Shown here piece by piece: positions 23,463 to 30,591 of a stretch of 39,661 bases of DNA. Each line of letters starts with the position of its first letter. Positions within the stretch are counted from its first letter, which is position 1. Below the pieces are notes generated by a model. It was not told the origin of the DNA. It saw nothing but the letters and a program-made list of their open reading frames with translations, and searched no databases. Both the position numbers and the translations under genes were made by a program. The DNA is from a virus, in the IMG/VR virus record IMGVR_UViG_3300018933_000009, positions 1 to 39,661 of that record; one strand, 5' to 3'.

Positions 23463-23478
23463 GGGGTCTGCAATTCGC
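23463..23478 (-). promoter_or_regulatory. 16-bp repeated element, terminase-side copy (candidate late promoter)
   Basis: Exact copy of 17965-17980 in the same orientation. It sits between a strong hairpin terminator (23489-23520) and the terminase genes, exactly where the late operon must start. Similar CCCGA-containing sequence follows each copy 13 bases later. A phage-encoded activator or sigma-like factor is a plausible partner. Confidence 0.6.
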
Positions 23479-23488
23479 GGACGCGGGA

Positions 23489-23520
23489 GGGCCCCGCTCG
23501 CGGCGTACGCGGCGGGGCCC
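23489..23520 (-). terminator. Terminator between the lipoprotein operon and the late operon
   Basis: A 9-bp GC-only stem (23489-23497 with 23512-23520) and 14-nt loop lies 15 bp past the stop of the 86-aa gene. It isolates the late genes from upstream transcription. Confidence 0.72.
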
Positions 23521-23534
23521 GGGTGGAGCGGCGG

Positions 23535-23795
23535 TCAGGAAGCGGCAGCGCGCGCCCTCATGGCCTCAGCGATCCTCGCTGCGGACGGCGACGCCTGAGC
23601 GAGGAGGGCGGGCGCGTTGGCGACCAGCTGCACCATCGCGTCGTGCACGGGGCGCAGCGCGCGGCCTGCCGCTTCCACGGCGGTCCGGGCGTCCTGCGCC
23701 ATCCGCTGCTGAAGCTGGGACAGCGGGGGCGCTGGGTGGTGGCGGTCGAGCTGGCTCAGGGCCCGCTCTCGGTCAGGGAAGCGGCGGTAGCTCAT
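23535..23795 (-). CDS. Alpha-helical hypothetical protein, 86 aa
   Basis: The product is mostly helix (LSQLQQRMAQDARTAVEAAG, ALRPVHDAMVQLVANAPALL) with no membrane segment. It follows the lipoprotein gene by 31 bp and is closed by a terminator, so the two form a small separate operon. The ribosome site ahead of the ATG at 23795 is weak. Function unknown. Confidence 0.6.
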   Translation of the reverse strand: MSYRRFPDRERALSQLDRHHPAPPLSQLQQRMAQDARTAVEAAGRALRPVHDAMVQLVANAPALLAQASPSAARIAEAMRARAAAS

Positions 23796-23826
23796 GACTC
23801 AGTCTCTCGTGTCTCGGGCTCGCGTG

Positions 23827-24309
23827 TCAGCAGGCGTCGTACTTCCAAGCGCCGCCCTCGCGAGTCCAGGGCTGCGCCTGCTGGTCGAACTTGGGCAGAC
23901 CCTCGACCTTGTATGTGACGCGGGCGAGGTCGCCGGACACCTGCGTCTTCACGTCGGTCGCCGGGTGGTCCGGCCCGTAGTCCTTCGCGGCCTCCTTCAG
24001 CAGCGAACCGAACACGATCTCGTCCATCTGCCCCTGGCAGCGCTTCGACAGCAGCCCGTACGCGGTGTCCGTGTCGGCGGCGAAGTAGGCGCTGGTGTAC
24101 TGCTGGACGGCTTGCTCCAGGCCGTCGTCCTCGGCCGGCGTCTCCGTCGGGTCCGGGGCCGACGGCGTCTCGCTGGGCTGGCTGGTGGTGGCCGGGGCGG
24201 TGGGGCTGCTGCTGGGCGCGGCGTCGGTGTCGTCGTCGCTGGACGAGGAACAGGCGGTGAGGGCGGCGAGCAGCAGGGCGGTGGTGGTGATGGTGGCGCG
24301 GGTGCGCAT
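23827..24309 (-). CDS. Prophage-encoded secreted lipoprotein
   Basis: The 160-aa product has a lipoprotein signal peptide: basic start MRTRATITTT, hydrophobic core and lipobox LTAC with C20 as the lipidated cysteine. A Ser/Thr/Pro/Asp linker (21-62) leads to a compact domain (AVQQYTSAYFAADTDTAYGLL, KTQVSGDLARVTYKVEGLP) resembling NTF2-like/Ltp-type exposed domains. ATG at 24309. As a surface lipoprotein in a gene separate from structural operons it is a good candidate for lysogenic expression, for example blocking superinfection, but this is inference. Confidence 0.85.
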   Translation of the reverse strand: MRTRATITTTALLLAALTACSSSSDDDTDAAPSSSPTAPATTSQPSETPSAPDPTETPAEDDGLEQAVQQYTSAYFAADTDTAYGLLSKRCQGQMDEIVFGSLLKEAAKDYGPDHPATDVKTQVSGDLARVTYKVEGLPKFDQQAQPWTREGGAWKYDAC

Positions 24310-24365
24310 GTGTCCCCCCAAGGACGTGCGGTGTGTGGGGGCATGGTGGCACAGGGGGCATGGGT

Positions 24366-24400
24366 CGGGCCCCGCCTCGGGGGGATTTCGGCGGGGCCCG
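24366..24400. terminator. Terminator closing the membrane-protein cassette
   Basis: An 11-bp perfect stem (24366-24376 with 24390-24400) and 13-nt loop lies between the lipoprotein gene and the 28-aa gene. With 27515-27558 it bounds the 24436-27507 cassette. The rest of 24310-24435 holds no gene. Confidence 0.75.
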
Positions 24401-24435
24401 GGTTCAGTGTGCCGGTGGGGTGTGACAGCGGTTGG

Positions 24436-24522
24436 TCAGTCCTGGGGGTGGCCGCAGTCCTTGACCCACCAGCCGCACACCTTGCAGTAGTCGTAGACGG
24501 CGGCGAGGAAGCGTTCGATCAT
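24436..24522 (-). CDS. 28-aa cysteine-rich microprotein
   Basis: ATG at 24522 overlaps the upstream stop by 4 bp (ATGA). The product ends YDYCKVCGWWVKDCGHPQD, with C14, C17, C24 and H26 as a possible zinc site. It is the last gene of a five-gene leftward operon and precedes a terminator. The overlap and conserved-looking motif support translation; function unknown. Confidence 0.6.
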   Translation of the reverse strand: MIERFLAAVYDYCKVCGWWVKDCGHPQD

Positions 24523-25145
24523 CGCTCGGTCACCTCCTCGACGGTGTGGTGCCGGTGGGTCTCGGCAAGGTCGTAGATGACCAGTCCGCCATCGGTGCGC
24601 TCAATGCGCACACCCTGTTGGTTGGTTGGTTGTCCCTGGTCAACGGGCCCAACAGGGGTCGCGGGAAAGGGCTGGGGGAGGGGCGGGATGTCGTCCCGGT
24701 GTACGCCCACGCCCGTGTCGTCGCCGTTGCGGACGGCCCGGCGGACGCGGATGCCGTGGGACTCCAGCACGGCGCGCGCAGTCTCCTTAGACGTGCCGGT
24801 CTCGGCGGCGAGGTCGGCGATGAACACGTGCGGCCTCGCGAGCCGGTGAAGCGTCTCGGCGATCGTCTCGCGCTGCTCGGCGTCCGGCGCCGCGGTGTCG
24901 TCCTCCCCCGGCTCGGTGCCGCGACGCCGGGCGAGCCAGCCGCGCGCCGCCTGCCAGCCGAGGGTGCCGAGGACACCGACGATGACGTACGCCACCTCGG
25001 GCAGCGCGGCGACGATCCCCCACATGGCGAGCAGCAGCACCCCGGCGAGGATGGTGCGCGCCGCGCGCTCGCTCATCCCGCCGGCCTCCCTCGGCTCCCC
25101 CGGCTCGGCGGTCTGCTCCTGCGGCTCGGCTTCCGTGGCGCTCAT
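24519..25145 (-). CDS. Two-TM protein with C-terminal winged-helix-like domain, 208 aa
   Basis: After a Glu/Pro-rich start come two membrane segments (about 31-48 and 50-67) and a basic WLARRRG stop. The cytosolic part (about 92-150) begins TIAETLHRLARPHVFIADLAAE and continues through a helix-turn-helix-like TSKETARAVLESHGIRVRR and a VGVHRDD end. Proteins with this layout occur in Streptomyces mobile elements. A membrane-tethered DNA-binding or partition role is possible. ATG at 25145 overlaps the previous stop by one base. Confidence 0.65.
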   Translation of the reverse strand: MSATEAEPQEQTAEPGEPREAGGMSERAARTILAGVLLLAMWGIVAALPEVAYVIVGVLGTLGWQAARGWLARRRGTEPGEDDTAAPDAEQRETIAETLHRLARPHVFIADLAAETGTSKETARAVLESHGIRVRRAVRNGDDTGVGVHRDDIPPLPQPFPATPVGPVDQGQPTNQQGVRIERTDGGLVIYDLAETHRHHTVEEVTER

Positions 25146-25648
25146 CAGAACACCGCCGTGAAGCCCGCGCCGGCGAGGTTGACGCCGGATCCGAGGGGGA
25201 CCGCGGCGAGCCCGGCCACGTTGCCGGACAGGGCGATCAGGATCCCGGCGAGCGCGCCCATAAGGATCTTGGTTTTGGACTGCTTCGGGCCCCACTTCAG
25301 CAGGCAGATCACGACGACCGTGAGCAGGAAGACAACGACGTATCCACCGTCGGTCAGGGCGAGCTGGTGGGCGCGGGTGACGTCTGGGGCGTTGCCGCCG
25401 ACGCCCCAGACCAGGGCCGTGTATCCGGCGACGTTGCCCGCCCAGAGGGCGACCCAGGTGGTGATGCCGAGGGCGGACCAGGAGCCGAGGGCGGCGAGGG
25501 CGGCCAGCATCCCGTAGAGCAGGGACAGGATGAAGGGGACGAGGGCGCCGAGACGGCGCTTCTCCCTCATGACCCAGCGCATTCCGAAGGCGATGATGAT
25601 CGCGACGCCGAAGGCGACGCCACCGAGGTTGATGGCCATGTAAGGCAT
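25145..25648 (-). CDS. Five-TM membrane protein, 167 aa
   Basis: Hydrophobic segments at about 5-22, 34-55, 60-83, 100-117 and 126-148, with a basic loop REKRRLG after the first and KWGPKQSKTK after the fourth. No transport motif recognised. ATG at 25648 is preceded by AAGGA; an internal Met at 25639 is possible. It lies in an operon with other membrane proteins and may form a complex with them. Confidence 0.65.
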   Translation of the reverse strand: MPYMAINLGGVAFGVAIIIAFGMRWVMREKRRLGALVPFILSLLYGMLAALAALGSWSALGITTWVALWAGNVAGYTALVWGVGGNAPDVTRAHQLALTDGGYVVVFLLTVVVICLLKWGPKQSKTKILMGALAGILIALSGNVAGLAAVPLGSGVNLAGAGFTAVF

Positions 25649-25659
25649 GGGATGGTCCT

Positions 25660-25803
25660 TCAGCGGAGGACGGCGACGCCGAGCGCCGCGAGGGTGAGGA
25701 TGAACGCGCAGGTGCCGCTCACGGGCGGGACGGTGCGCCAGTCGACGAGGGCCAGACCGCAGAGTCCGGCGACGGCCGCGAGCGTGAAGAACACGGCGAG
25801 CAC
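25660..25803 (-). CDS. 47-aa two-TM microprotein
   Basis: The GTG at 25803 lies 3 bp after the stop of the 271-aa gene, so it is probably translated by coupling; no good ribosome site is seen. Hydrophobic segments cover about 1-20 and 30-46, separated by DWRTVPPVSG. Function unknown; small-protein neighbours of Spd-type proteins are typical in Streptomyces elements. Confidence 0.55.
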   Translation of the reverse strand: MLAVFFTLAAVAGLCGLALVDWRTVPPVSGTCAFILTLAALGVAVLR

Positions 25804-25806
25804 GGG

Positions 25807-26622
25807 TCAGCCCGCGCGGTGCAGGGGCGACGGCCGGGCGGGCAGCGTGGCCAGCTCGGGCTCGTGCTTCTCGATCTCGGCGCGCAGCACGCCGCGCAGC
25901 GTGGACGCGGACGGTGCGGTGAGGTTCGCGGCCTCCAGCGCCTCGCGCATCTCGCCGGTGGTGGGCCGGAACCCCTCGTCGTACAGGGGCCGGATGATGG
26001 CGCACCGCGGGTCGCTGTACCGGATCGCCGGTCGCTCCGGTCGCTGCTCCTCGGCCGCGGGCTCCTCGGGCTCCTCGGCGGCCGGGAGGGCGGGGGCCTG
26101 CTCGGGCATCGGCGGGACCGGTGCGGCCGGGGGCTGCTCGGCCCGCTCGACGGTCACCGCGGGCGCGGCGGGGGCGGGCGCTTCCTCGACCCGCGGCACG
26201 GGCGTGGCCGCGAGGTGCAGCAGGTGCGCGAGGACGGCCGGCGGCACCATCGACGTGACCGCGATCAGCCACGCCTGGTTGTGGTCCATGTGGCCGGTCT
26301 GCACGAGGTGCGCGACGACCTGGGCGGCGAGGGCGAGGACGATGGCGAACCCGGCGCCGATGGTGGCCGAGGCCCGGCCGCGGGCGCCCTTGGGCCGGGT
26401 GGCGGCGACGACCGCGGCGATACCGGCGTAGGCCGAGAGGGAGAACGGCATGCCGTACGCCCACGGGTCGGTCCAGCCGGCGAACTTGGCGACGTGGTAC
26501 TCGCCGGGCATCGACATGATGAGCGTGGCGGCGAGGACGGCGGGGCGGCCGGCGGTGGTGGCGAGTCTGGCGTACCAGGGTCCCGTTGGGGGCGTGGATG
26601 TGCGAGGCTTCTTCAAGCCCAT
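25807..26622 (-). CDS. Four-TM protein with winged-helix-like C-terminus (Spd-like), 271 aa
   Basis: Membrane segments lie at about 27-40, 56-75, 87-107 and 116-139, followed by a long Pro/Ala/Glu linker and a DNA-binding-like helical domain at about 215-260 (YSDPRCAIIRPLYDEGFRPT, then SASTLRGVLRAEIEKHEP). The architecture recalls spread-type membrane proteins of Streptomyces plasmids and AICEs, though I cannot prove homology. ATG at 26622 has GGAGAG at suitable spacing; an in-frame GTG at 26631 is too close to it. It heads a leftward operon divergent from 26810. Confidence 0.6.
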   Translation of the reverse strand: MGLKKPRTSTPPTGPWYARLATTAGRPAVLAATLIMSMPGEYHVAKFAGWTDPWAYGMPFSLSAYAGIAAVVAATRPKGARGRASATIGAGFAIVLALAAQVVAHLVQTGHMDHNQAWLIAVTSMVPPAVLAHLLHLAATPVPRVEEAPAPAAPAVTVERAEQPPAAPVPPMPEQAPALPAAEEPEEPAAEEQRPERPAIRYSDPRCAIIRPLYDEGFRPTTGEMREALEAANLTAPSASTLRGVLRAEIEKHEPELATLPARPSPLHRAG

Positions 26623-26727
26623 GGAGGTCACTCTCCGGTGGTCAGAGCCTCGGCCGGTGTTCCCGCACCGCCGGGGCTCGCTTCAGTTGTGGGGCGTCGT
26701 CGGGCGTCGTCGGCCCGTCGTGACGCG

Positions 26728-26766
26728 GTGTCGGCTACCCGACACGGTGAAGGCTACCCGACACGG
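26728..26766. promoter_or_regulatory. Direct and inverted repeats in the divergent promoter of the cassette
   Basis: A 15-nt direct repeat (GGCTACCCGACACGG) occurs at 26733-26747 and 26752-26766, and the first copy is half of an inverted repeat GTGTCGG-CTAC-CCGACAC (26728-26745). The 26623-26809 gap separates two divergent operons and holds no gene. A 19-bp period and dyad fit cooperative regulator binding, perhaps by the 92-aa HTH-like protein next to it. Confidence 0.6.
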
Positions 26767-26809
26767 GCCCGGGTGTGCAGACCTACGCTCCAGCGGGGAG
26801 GTGCGGGGT

Positions 26810-27088
26810 ATGGCCGAGGAGAGGGACGAGGCGCGCGAGGCGGCCGACGAGGTGCTGGCGGCGGTGCGTGCTGCGCTGCGCGGGCTGGAGGCGATCCCGG
26901 ACGCGGCGGTCCGGGCGCGGGCGGCAGGCTTGGTGCTGCGGGAGTGGCCGGCGGAACGCGGGCTGGCATCGGAGATCCGGCGGGAGGCGGTGGACACGCT
27001 GCACCGTGGGGGGATGGACTTCCCGGAGATCGGTGAGGCGATCGGGACGGACCGGTCGCGGGCGTGGCGGATCTGGAAGGGGATGTAG
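26810..27088 (+). CDS. Small helix-turn-helix-like protein, 92 aa
   Basis: The N-terminal two-thirds is a charged helical stretch; the end (MDFPEIGEAIGTDRSRAWRIWKGM) resembles the HTH of sigma-70 region 4 or small regulators. ATG at 26810 follows GGGAGGTG. It is transcribed rightward with the 138-aa membrane protein gene, divergent from the Spd-like operon, so local regulation of the cassette is likely. Confidence 0.65.
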   Translation: MAEERDEAREAADEVLAAVRAALRGLEAIPDAAVRARAAGLVLREWPAERGLASEIRREAVDTLHRGGMDFPEIGEAIGTDRSRAWRIWKGM

Positions 27089-27090
27089 CC

Positions 27091-27507
27091 ATGGAGTGGG
27101 GGGACGCGCCCGGGTGGTTCGCGCTGCTGTTCTCGGCTGGCGCGCTGTGGGTGAGCCTGAAGGCGCAGAAGGATGGGAAGCGGGCGGCTGACGTCGCCGA
27201 GGCCACGCTTGCCCGGCAGATCGCGGCGGAAGAGGAAGCAGCCCGCCCGCGGGTTGACCTGCATCTGGAGCATGAGGAGAAGGACGCCTACCGGTTGCGC
27301 AACGACGGGGCAGCGCCAGCACGCAACATCGTCTTCAAGGATCAGGAACTGCCGTACGTCTTCGGGCTGAAGGGTGGCGAAGAGGTCTCGCTGGAGCAGG
27401 GTGAGGCGGTGGCCTTCCTGATGGCGGGGTCAATTCCTCCGCAGCTGTTCGCTCGTTGGGAGGGGCAAGACGAGTGGGTGCCGGTGCGGATTCCGCCGAA
27501 GCGGTAG
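27091..27507 (+). CDS. Membrane-anchored protein with cytosolic domain, 138 aa
   Basis: One N-terminal membrane segment (about 8-25), a helical connector (KDGKRAADVAEATLARQIA), then a beta-rich domain (PRVDLHLEHEEKDAYRLRND, APARNIVFKDQELPYVF, VPVRIPPK). The gene begins 3 bp after the HTH gene with GGAAGGGGA ahead, and ends at a 14-bp hairpin. Prophages often carry such proteins; function unknown, exclusion or sensing are possibilities. Confidence 0.65.
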   Translation: MEWGDAPGWFALLFSAGALWVSLKAQKDGKRAADVAEATLARQIAAEEEAARPRVDLHLEHEEKDAYRLRNDGAAPARNIVFKDQELPYVFGLKGGEEVSLEQGEAVAFLMAGSIPPQLFARWEGQDEWVPVRIPPKR

Positions 27508-27514
27508 GCGTGAC

Positions 27515-27558
27515 GACGCCCCGTCACCGGTCGTCGTCGGGCGGGGTGACGGGGCGTC
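27515..27558. terminator. Strong terminator between convergent operons
   Basis: A 14-bp perfect stem (27515-27528 with 27545-27558), 16-nt loop, lies between the rightward membrane protein and the leftward early operon. It is the strongest hairpin in the window and should stop transcription in both directions. Confidence 0.85.
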
Positions 27559-27570
27559 TGGCCTGCGTCG

Positions 27571-27792
27571 TCAGTCGTCGGCGGCGGGCGGCTGCTTGTC
27601 CATCCAGCGGGGCCGCATGACCTCGGTCGCGTCGTAGTCGCCGCTGTCGGTGCGGTGGCTGACGATGATCCGGACGTCGTCGGTGTCCTCGCCGCGGGCC
27701 CGCAGGTCGGCCAAGATGCGCTGCTTGTACTCGTCCAGCTTCTGCGCCTGGTGGACGATGCGTTCCACGTCTTCGGGGGTGGGCTCCTGCAT
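27571..27792 (-). CDS. Hypothetical protein, 73 aa, last gene of the early operon
   Basis: The ATG at 27792 has GGAGA eight bases ahead. The product is charged and mostly helical at the N-terminus ([20 protein letters not shown]), then has short beta strands ([21 protein letters not shown]). No motif recognised. Its stop lies 13 bp from the strong terminator. Confidence 0.65.
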   Translation of the reverse strand: MQEPTPEDVERIVHQAQKLDEYKQRILADLRARGEDTDDVRIIVSHRTDSGDYDATEVMRPRWMDKQPPAADD

Positions 27793-27794
27793 GA

Positions 27795-27953
27795 TCACGT
27801 CTCCTTCATGGCGTCGAGGGCGGCGCGGGCCTGCTCGGTGGCGGCCTGTGCGCGGCGGGCGGACTCCTCGGCCTGCCGACGGTACCGGGCGGTGCTGCGG
27901 GCGCACCAGAGGGCGCCGAGGGCGCAGAGGGCGGTGAGGATGAGCGGGATCAC
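27795..27953 (-). CDS. 52-aa single-TM protein with helical tail
   Basis: GTG at 27953 overlaps the preceding stop by 4 bp. A membrane segment (residues 1-18, [18 protein letters not shown]) is followed by a basic/alanine-rich helix ([20 protein letters not shown]). Resembles small membrane proteins of phage early regions; function unknown. Confidence 0.6.
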   Translation of the reverse strand: MIPLILTALCALGALWCARSTARYRRQAEESARRAQAATEQARAALDAMKET

Positions 27954-28792
27954 GGTGCCTCCGTGGTGGTCTGGTCGGTGCCGTCGAGGGCGGCGAGCAC
28001 GCGGACGATGGCGGTGCGCATGCCGTCGTCCTCGGCCCCGTGCATGTCCCGCTCGATGGCGGCGCACGCGGCGCGCACGCGCTTGATGGCGGCCTGCGCC
28101 TGCTCCAGCTCGGCGTACATCACCTGGACGTGCCGCTTGTTTCCGGCGGCGACGGCGCGCGCGGTGTCGGCCTCGTGCATCTCGGTCTCGACGTGGTGCC
28201 GCAGGGTGCGCGCCTCATGCTCGGTGAGGGCGCGTCCGCGCTGCACGCGGGTGAGGAGCACGAGCAGGGGTTCGCGGCGGGCCCAGCGCAGCGCCTGGTC
28301 CTCGTCGGCGGCCGGGGCACGGCGGGCGTCCTCGACCTCACGGCGCAGGGCCGCTGCCATCCGCACCCGCCGCTGCTCGGGCGTCTCCGGGGGGAGGCCA
28401 GCCTTGATCGCGGCTGCCTCAGCTTCCATCTGACGGAAGACGGTCATCGTGTGGTCGTCGGCGGTCGGGGCCGGGCGCATGTCGGCGGGGTAGACGGTGC
28501 AGCTGCCGCAGTGGCCGCCGATGACCGGGGCGTGCGGGTGCTGCTCGCAGGGCCCGCCGAGGTCCGGGCGCGGGTCGGTGCAGGGGGTGTCCGAGCCGGG
28601 GCTGTGGATCCAGTGCGGTGGGTCGCCGCGCAGTTCGATGGGGTCGCCGCAGGCGCAGCGGGGCGTCGTCGGCAGGGCGTCGCCGAAGGCGGCGGTGGGC
28701 GTCTGGTGGGCGTCGGCGAGGCGTCGGACCTGCGTCGTCAGGGCGTCGAGGGCGCGGACGACGGCGCGCGCGTCGGGGCTGGGCTGGCTCAC
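27950..28792 (-). CDS. Large helical protein with cysteine-rich centre, 280 aa
   Basis: GTG at 28792 has GGAGGTG ahead and a 4-bp overlap with the previous gene. The first 50 residues are helical, residues 50-105 contain CACG, C, CEQH and HCGSC segments that could bind zinc, and the rest is long charged helix ([40 protein letters not shown]). Function unknown; common type in Streptomyces phage early regions. Confidence 0.65.
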   Translation of the reverse strand: MSQPSPDARAVVRALDALTTQVRRLADAHQTPTAAFGDALPTTPRCACGDPIELRGDPPHWIHSPGSDTPCTDPRPDLGGPCEQHPHAPVIGGHCGSCTVYPADMRPAPTADDHTMTVFRQMEAEAAAIKAGLPPETPEQRRVRMAAALRREVEDARRAPAADEDQALRWARREPLLVLLTRVQRGRALTEHEARTLRHHVETEMHEADTARAVAAGNKRHVQVMYAELEQAQAAIKRVRAACAAIERDMHGAEDDGMRTAIVRVLAALDGTDQTTTEAP

Positions 28793-28992
28793 CGCTGCAC
28801 CTCCGCCCCGCGCCGGGTCGGCTCGCTGGCGTCCAGCAGCGCGATCGCGTGCAGCAGCAGGGCACGGCACAGGACGCGCTCGCGGGGGTCGGCGACGGGC
28901 ACGCGGTCGATGTGGATGCTCTCCTGCGTCCCGTCGTCGTTGAGCGTGCTGGTGTAGGTCAGAACGGGGCCTGTCGGGTACGGGGCGGTCAT
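28789..28992 (-). CDS. Hypothetical protein, 67 aa
   Basis: The ATG at 28992 overlaps the preceding stop by 4 bp (ATGA). The product starts MTAPYPTGPVLTYTSTLNDD and ends in a helix with LCRALLLHAIALLDASEP. The end resembles short phage proteins of unknown function. No membrane segment. Confidence 0.62.
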   Translation of the reverse strand: MTAPYPTGPVLTYTSTLNDDGTQESIHIDRVPVADPRERVLCRALLLHAIALLDASEPTRRGAEVQR

Positions 28993-29246
28993 GTGGTCTG
29001 GTCCTTCCGGGTGCAGTGGGTGGGGTCGTGCTCGGCGCCCGCGGACGTCCACCAGCGCTCGCAGCAGGCGGCGGCGAGGGCGACGGCGACCACGCCGTCG
29101 ATGGCGGGGCGGCGGTCGTGGGGGCGGGCGGTGGCTTCGGCGGTGGTGGCGGTGGTGCGGGCGTGGGCGCGGTAGCCGAGGATCCAGCCGGCGGGTGCGG
29201 CGAGGAGCGCGGTGAAGGCGACGGTGGCGGCGAGGGCTGCGGTCAC
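28989..29246 (-). CDS. Single-TM protein with cysteines, 85 aa
   Basis: GTG at 29246 overlaps the 52-aa gene stop by 4 bp. A membrane segment at residues 2-24 (ALAATVAFTALLAAPAGWIL) is followed by a basic stretch and a region with CC and C-terminal HCTRKD. Function unknown. Confidence 0.6.
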   Translation of the reverse strand: MTAALAATVAFTALLAAPAGWILGYRAHARTTATTAEATARPHDRRPAIDGVVAVALAAACCERWWTSAGAEHDPTHCTRKDQTT

Positions 29247-29401
29247 AGGTAGTTCCCGGTGAGCGGGATGGTCTCCAGGTCGCGGTACTCGATGCGGCGG
29301 CGCTGGCCGTACAGGTCGGGGTTGAGGGGGCGGTGGGTGCAGCGGCAGGTGCCGGTGCGGGGGAGGAAGTGGCCGCGGGGGCAGCGCGGGCGGACGGTCA
29401 C
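29243..29401 (-). CDS. 52-aa small zinc-site protein
   Basis: Start GTG at 29401 and stop at 29243 both overlap neighbours by 4 bp. The product reads VTVRPRCPRGHFLPRTGTCR then CTHRPLNPDLYG, so C7, H11, C19, C21 and H23 may bind zinc. It is arginine-rich, suggesting nucleic acid binding. Unknown family. Confidence 0.62.
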   Translation of the reverse strand: MTVRPRCPRGHFLPRTGTCRCTHRPLNPDLYGQRRRIEYRDLETIPLTGNYL

Positions 29402-30006
29402 GGCTGCGCCTCGGCGCCCGGCTTCGTGGTGATGTGCAGCCGCTGCAGCAGGTACCGGGCGGCTTGGCGGTACTGCTTCTGGCCGGACTCGGCGAGGGTG
29501 TCGTAGGTGGGGTAGTCGCCGTGGTTGATCTCGACGTCTGCGGCGCTGAGCATGCGGGCGAGGGCGTCGACGGTCGGCTGCTCGGCGGGCTGCGCCTCGT
29601 TGGCCATGCGGCGCAGCCCCGTCACCACGTCACGGACCGCCTCGTACTGGATGCGGGACTCGTGGTCGATGGAGCCGTGCTCGGCGAGTTCGTAGGCCTC
29701 GTTCTGGTCCATGAGCGTGGCGTACTTGTCCGCGGCTTCCCGCAGCACGGCGGCCTGGTCGACGGACGGCGGCAGCACGGCCAGCACCGCGTCGGCGCGG
29801 CTGTAGGCGTTGGCGCGGACGGAGTCCAGGATGCCGGTCTCGGGGTCGGGGTCCTGGCCGCGGTACGTCCACCGGATGAGCGCCTCGGCGATGCGGTCGC
29901 GGAGCGCGGCCCGGTCGGCGAGGTACGCCTTGAAGGTCTCGACGGCCCGGCGGTCGCCGTCGGTGAGTTGGGCGCGGGGGTCGTTGCCGCAGCGGGGTCG
30001 GGGCAT
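29398..30006 (-). CDS. Hypothetical early phage protein, 202 aa
   Basis: It begins MPRPRCGNDPRAQLTDGDRR, continues with a helical domain (AVETFKAYLADRAALRDRIA) and ends near LLQRLHITTKP. From memory, proteins with this start are frequent in Streptomyces phages and elements but uncharacterised. ATG at 30006 follows a gap of 27 bp after the WhiB gene. Confidence 0.7.
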   Translation of the reverse strand: MPRPRCGNDPRAQLTDGDRRAVETFKAYLADRAALRDRIAEALIRWTYRGQDPDPETGILDSVRANAYSRADAVLAVLPPSVDQAAVLREAADKYATLMDQNEAYELAEHGSIDHESRIQYEAVRDVVTGLRRMANEAQPAEQPTVDALARMLSAADVEINHGDYPTYDTLAESGQKQYRQAARYLLQRLHITTKPGAEAQP

Positions 30007-30033
30007 GGCGTGTCTCCGTTCGGTGGTGGTGGG

Positions 30034-30591
30034 TTAGCTGGCGATGGGGAGGCGCTGTGTGCCCGTCTGAGCGCCCGGCAGCGCCCCGGTGGCCTTCCGG
30101 GCGCCCCCCTCGGCACACGCCCGCTCAGCGGCCTCACGCTCCCGATCCCGCCGCTCCTGCGACTGACGAGCACACGCCCGCTTGCACGGCACACACGCGT
30201 CCTCACCGAGACGGCGGTGCATCCAGTAGCCGCGGATCGTTCCGCCGGCCTTGTGCGCCTCGGCCAGGATCTGGCGCCGGTTGGCCTCCAGTGCCTCGTC
30301 GTGCGCCGCCTGGCACCTCGGGCAGACGGGCTCCTTGCGCCGCTTGTGGCTCTGGTAGCCGCGTTCGGTGCCGCAGCCGATGGCTCGCGCCTCGAAGTCG
30401 ACGCCGCCCCACACGCCGGCCTTCTCACCGGAGTTGAGGGCGTAGCGCATGCAGTCGAGCAGCAGGGGGCAGCGGTGGCATTCGCGGGCGGCGCTGGCGC
30501 GTTCGACGGCGTTGGGGCTGAACCAGCGGTCGGGGTCGGTGCGGCAGGGCAGGCCCGAGGTGGTGGCGGTGAGGTCGGCGAGGGTGGTCAT
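30034..30591 (-). CDS. WhiB-family Fe-S regulator with cysteine-rich C-terminal extension
   Basis: The N-terminal 65 residues have the WhiB signature: C16, C38, C41 and C47 (four ligands for a [4Fe-4S] cluster) and GVWGG at 59-63. WhiB proteins bind the principal sigma factor and redirect promoters. Unlike most, this 185-aa protein continues with CGTERGYQSHKRR, VCPRCQAAHDE, and CVPCKRACARQ segments that suggest zinc fingers, then an Arg/Glu-rich end. ATG at 30591. A phage-borne WhiB could shift host transcription or drive phage promoters. Confidence 0.9.
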   Translation of the reverse strand: MTTLADLTATTSGLPCRTDPDRWFSPNAVERASAARECHRCPLLLDCMRYALNSGEKAGVWGGVDFEARAIGCGTERGYQSHKRRKEPVCPRCQAAHDEALEANRRQILAEAHKAGGTIRGYWMHRRLGEDACVPCKRACARQSQERRDREREAAERACAEGGARKATGALPGAQTGTQRLPIAS

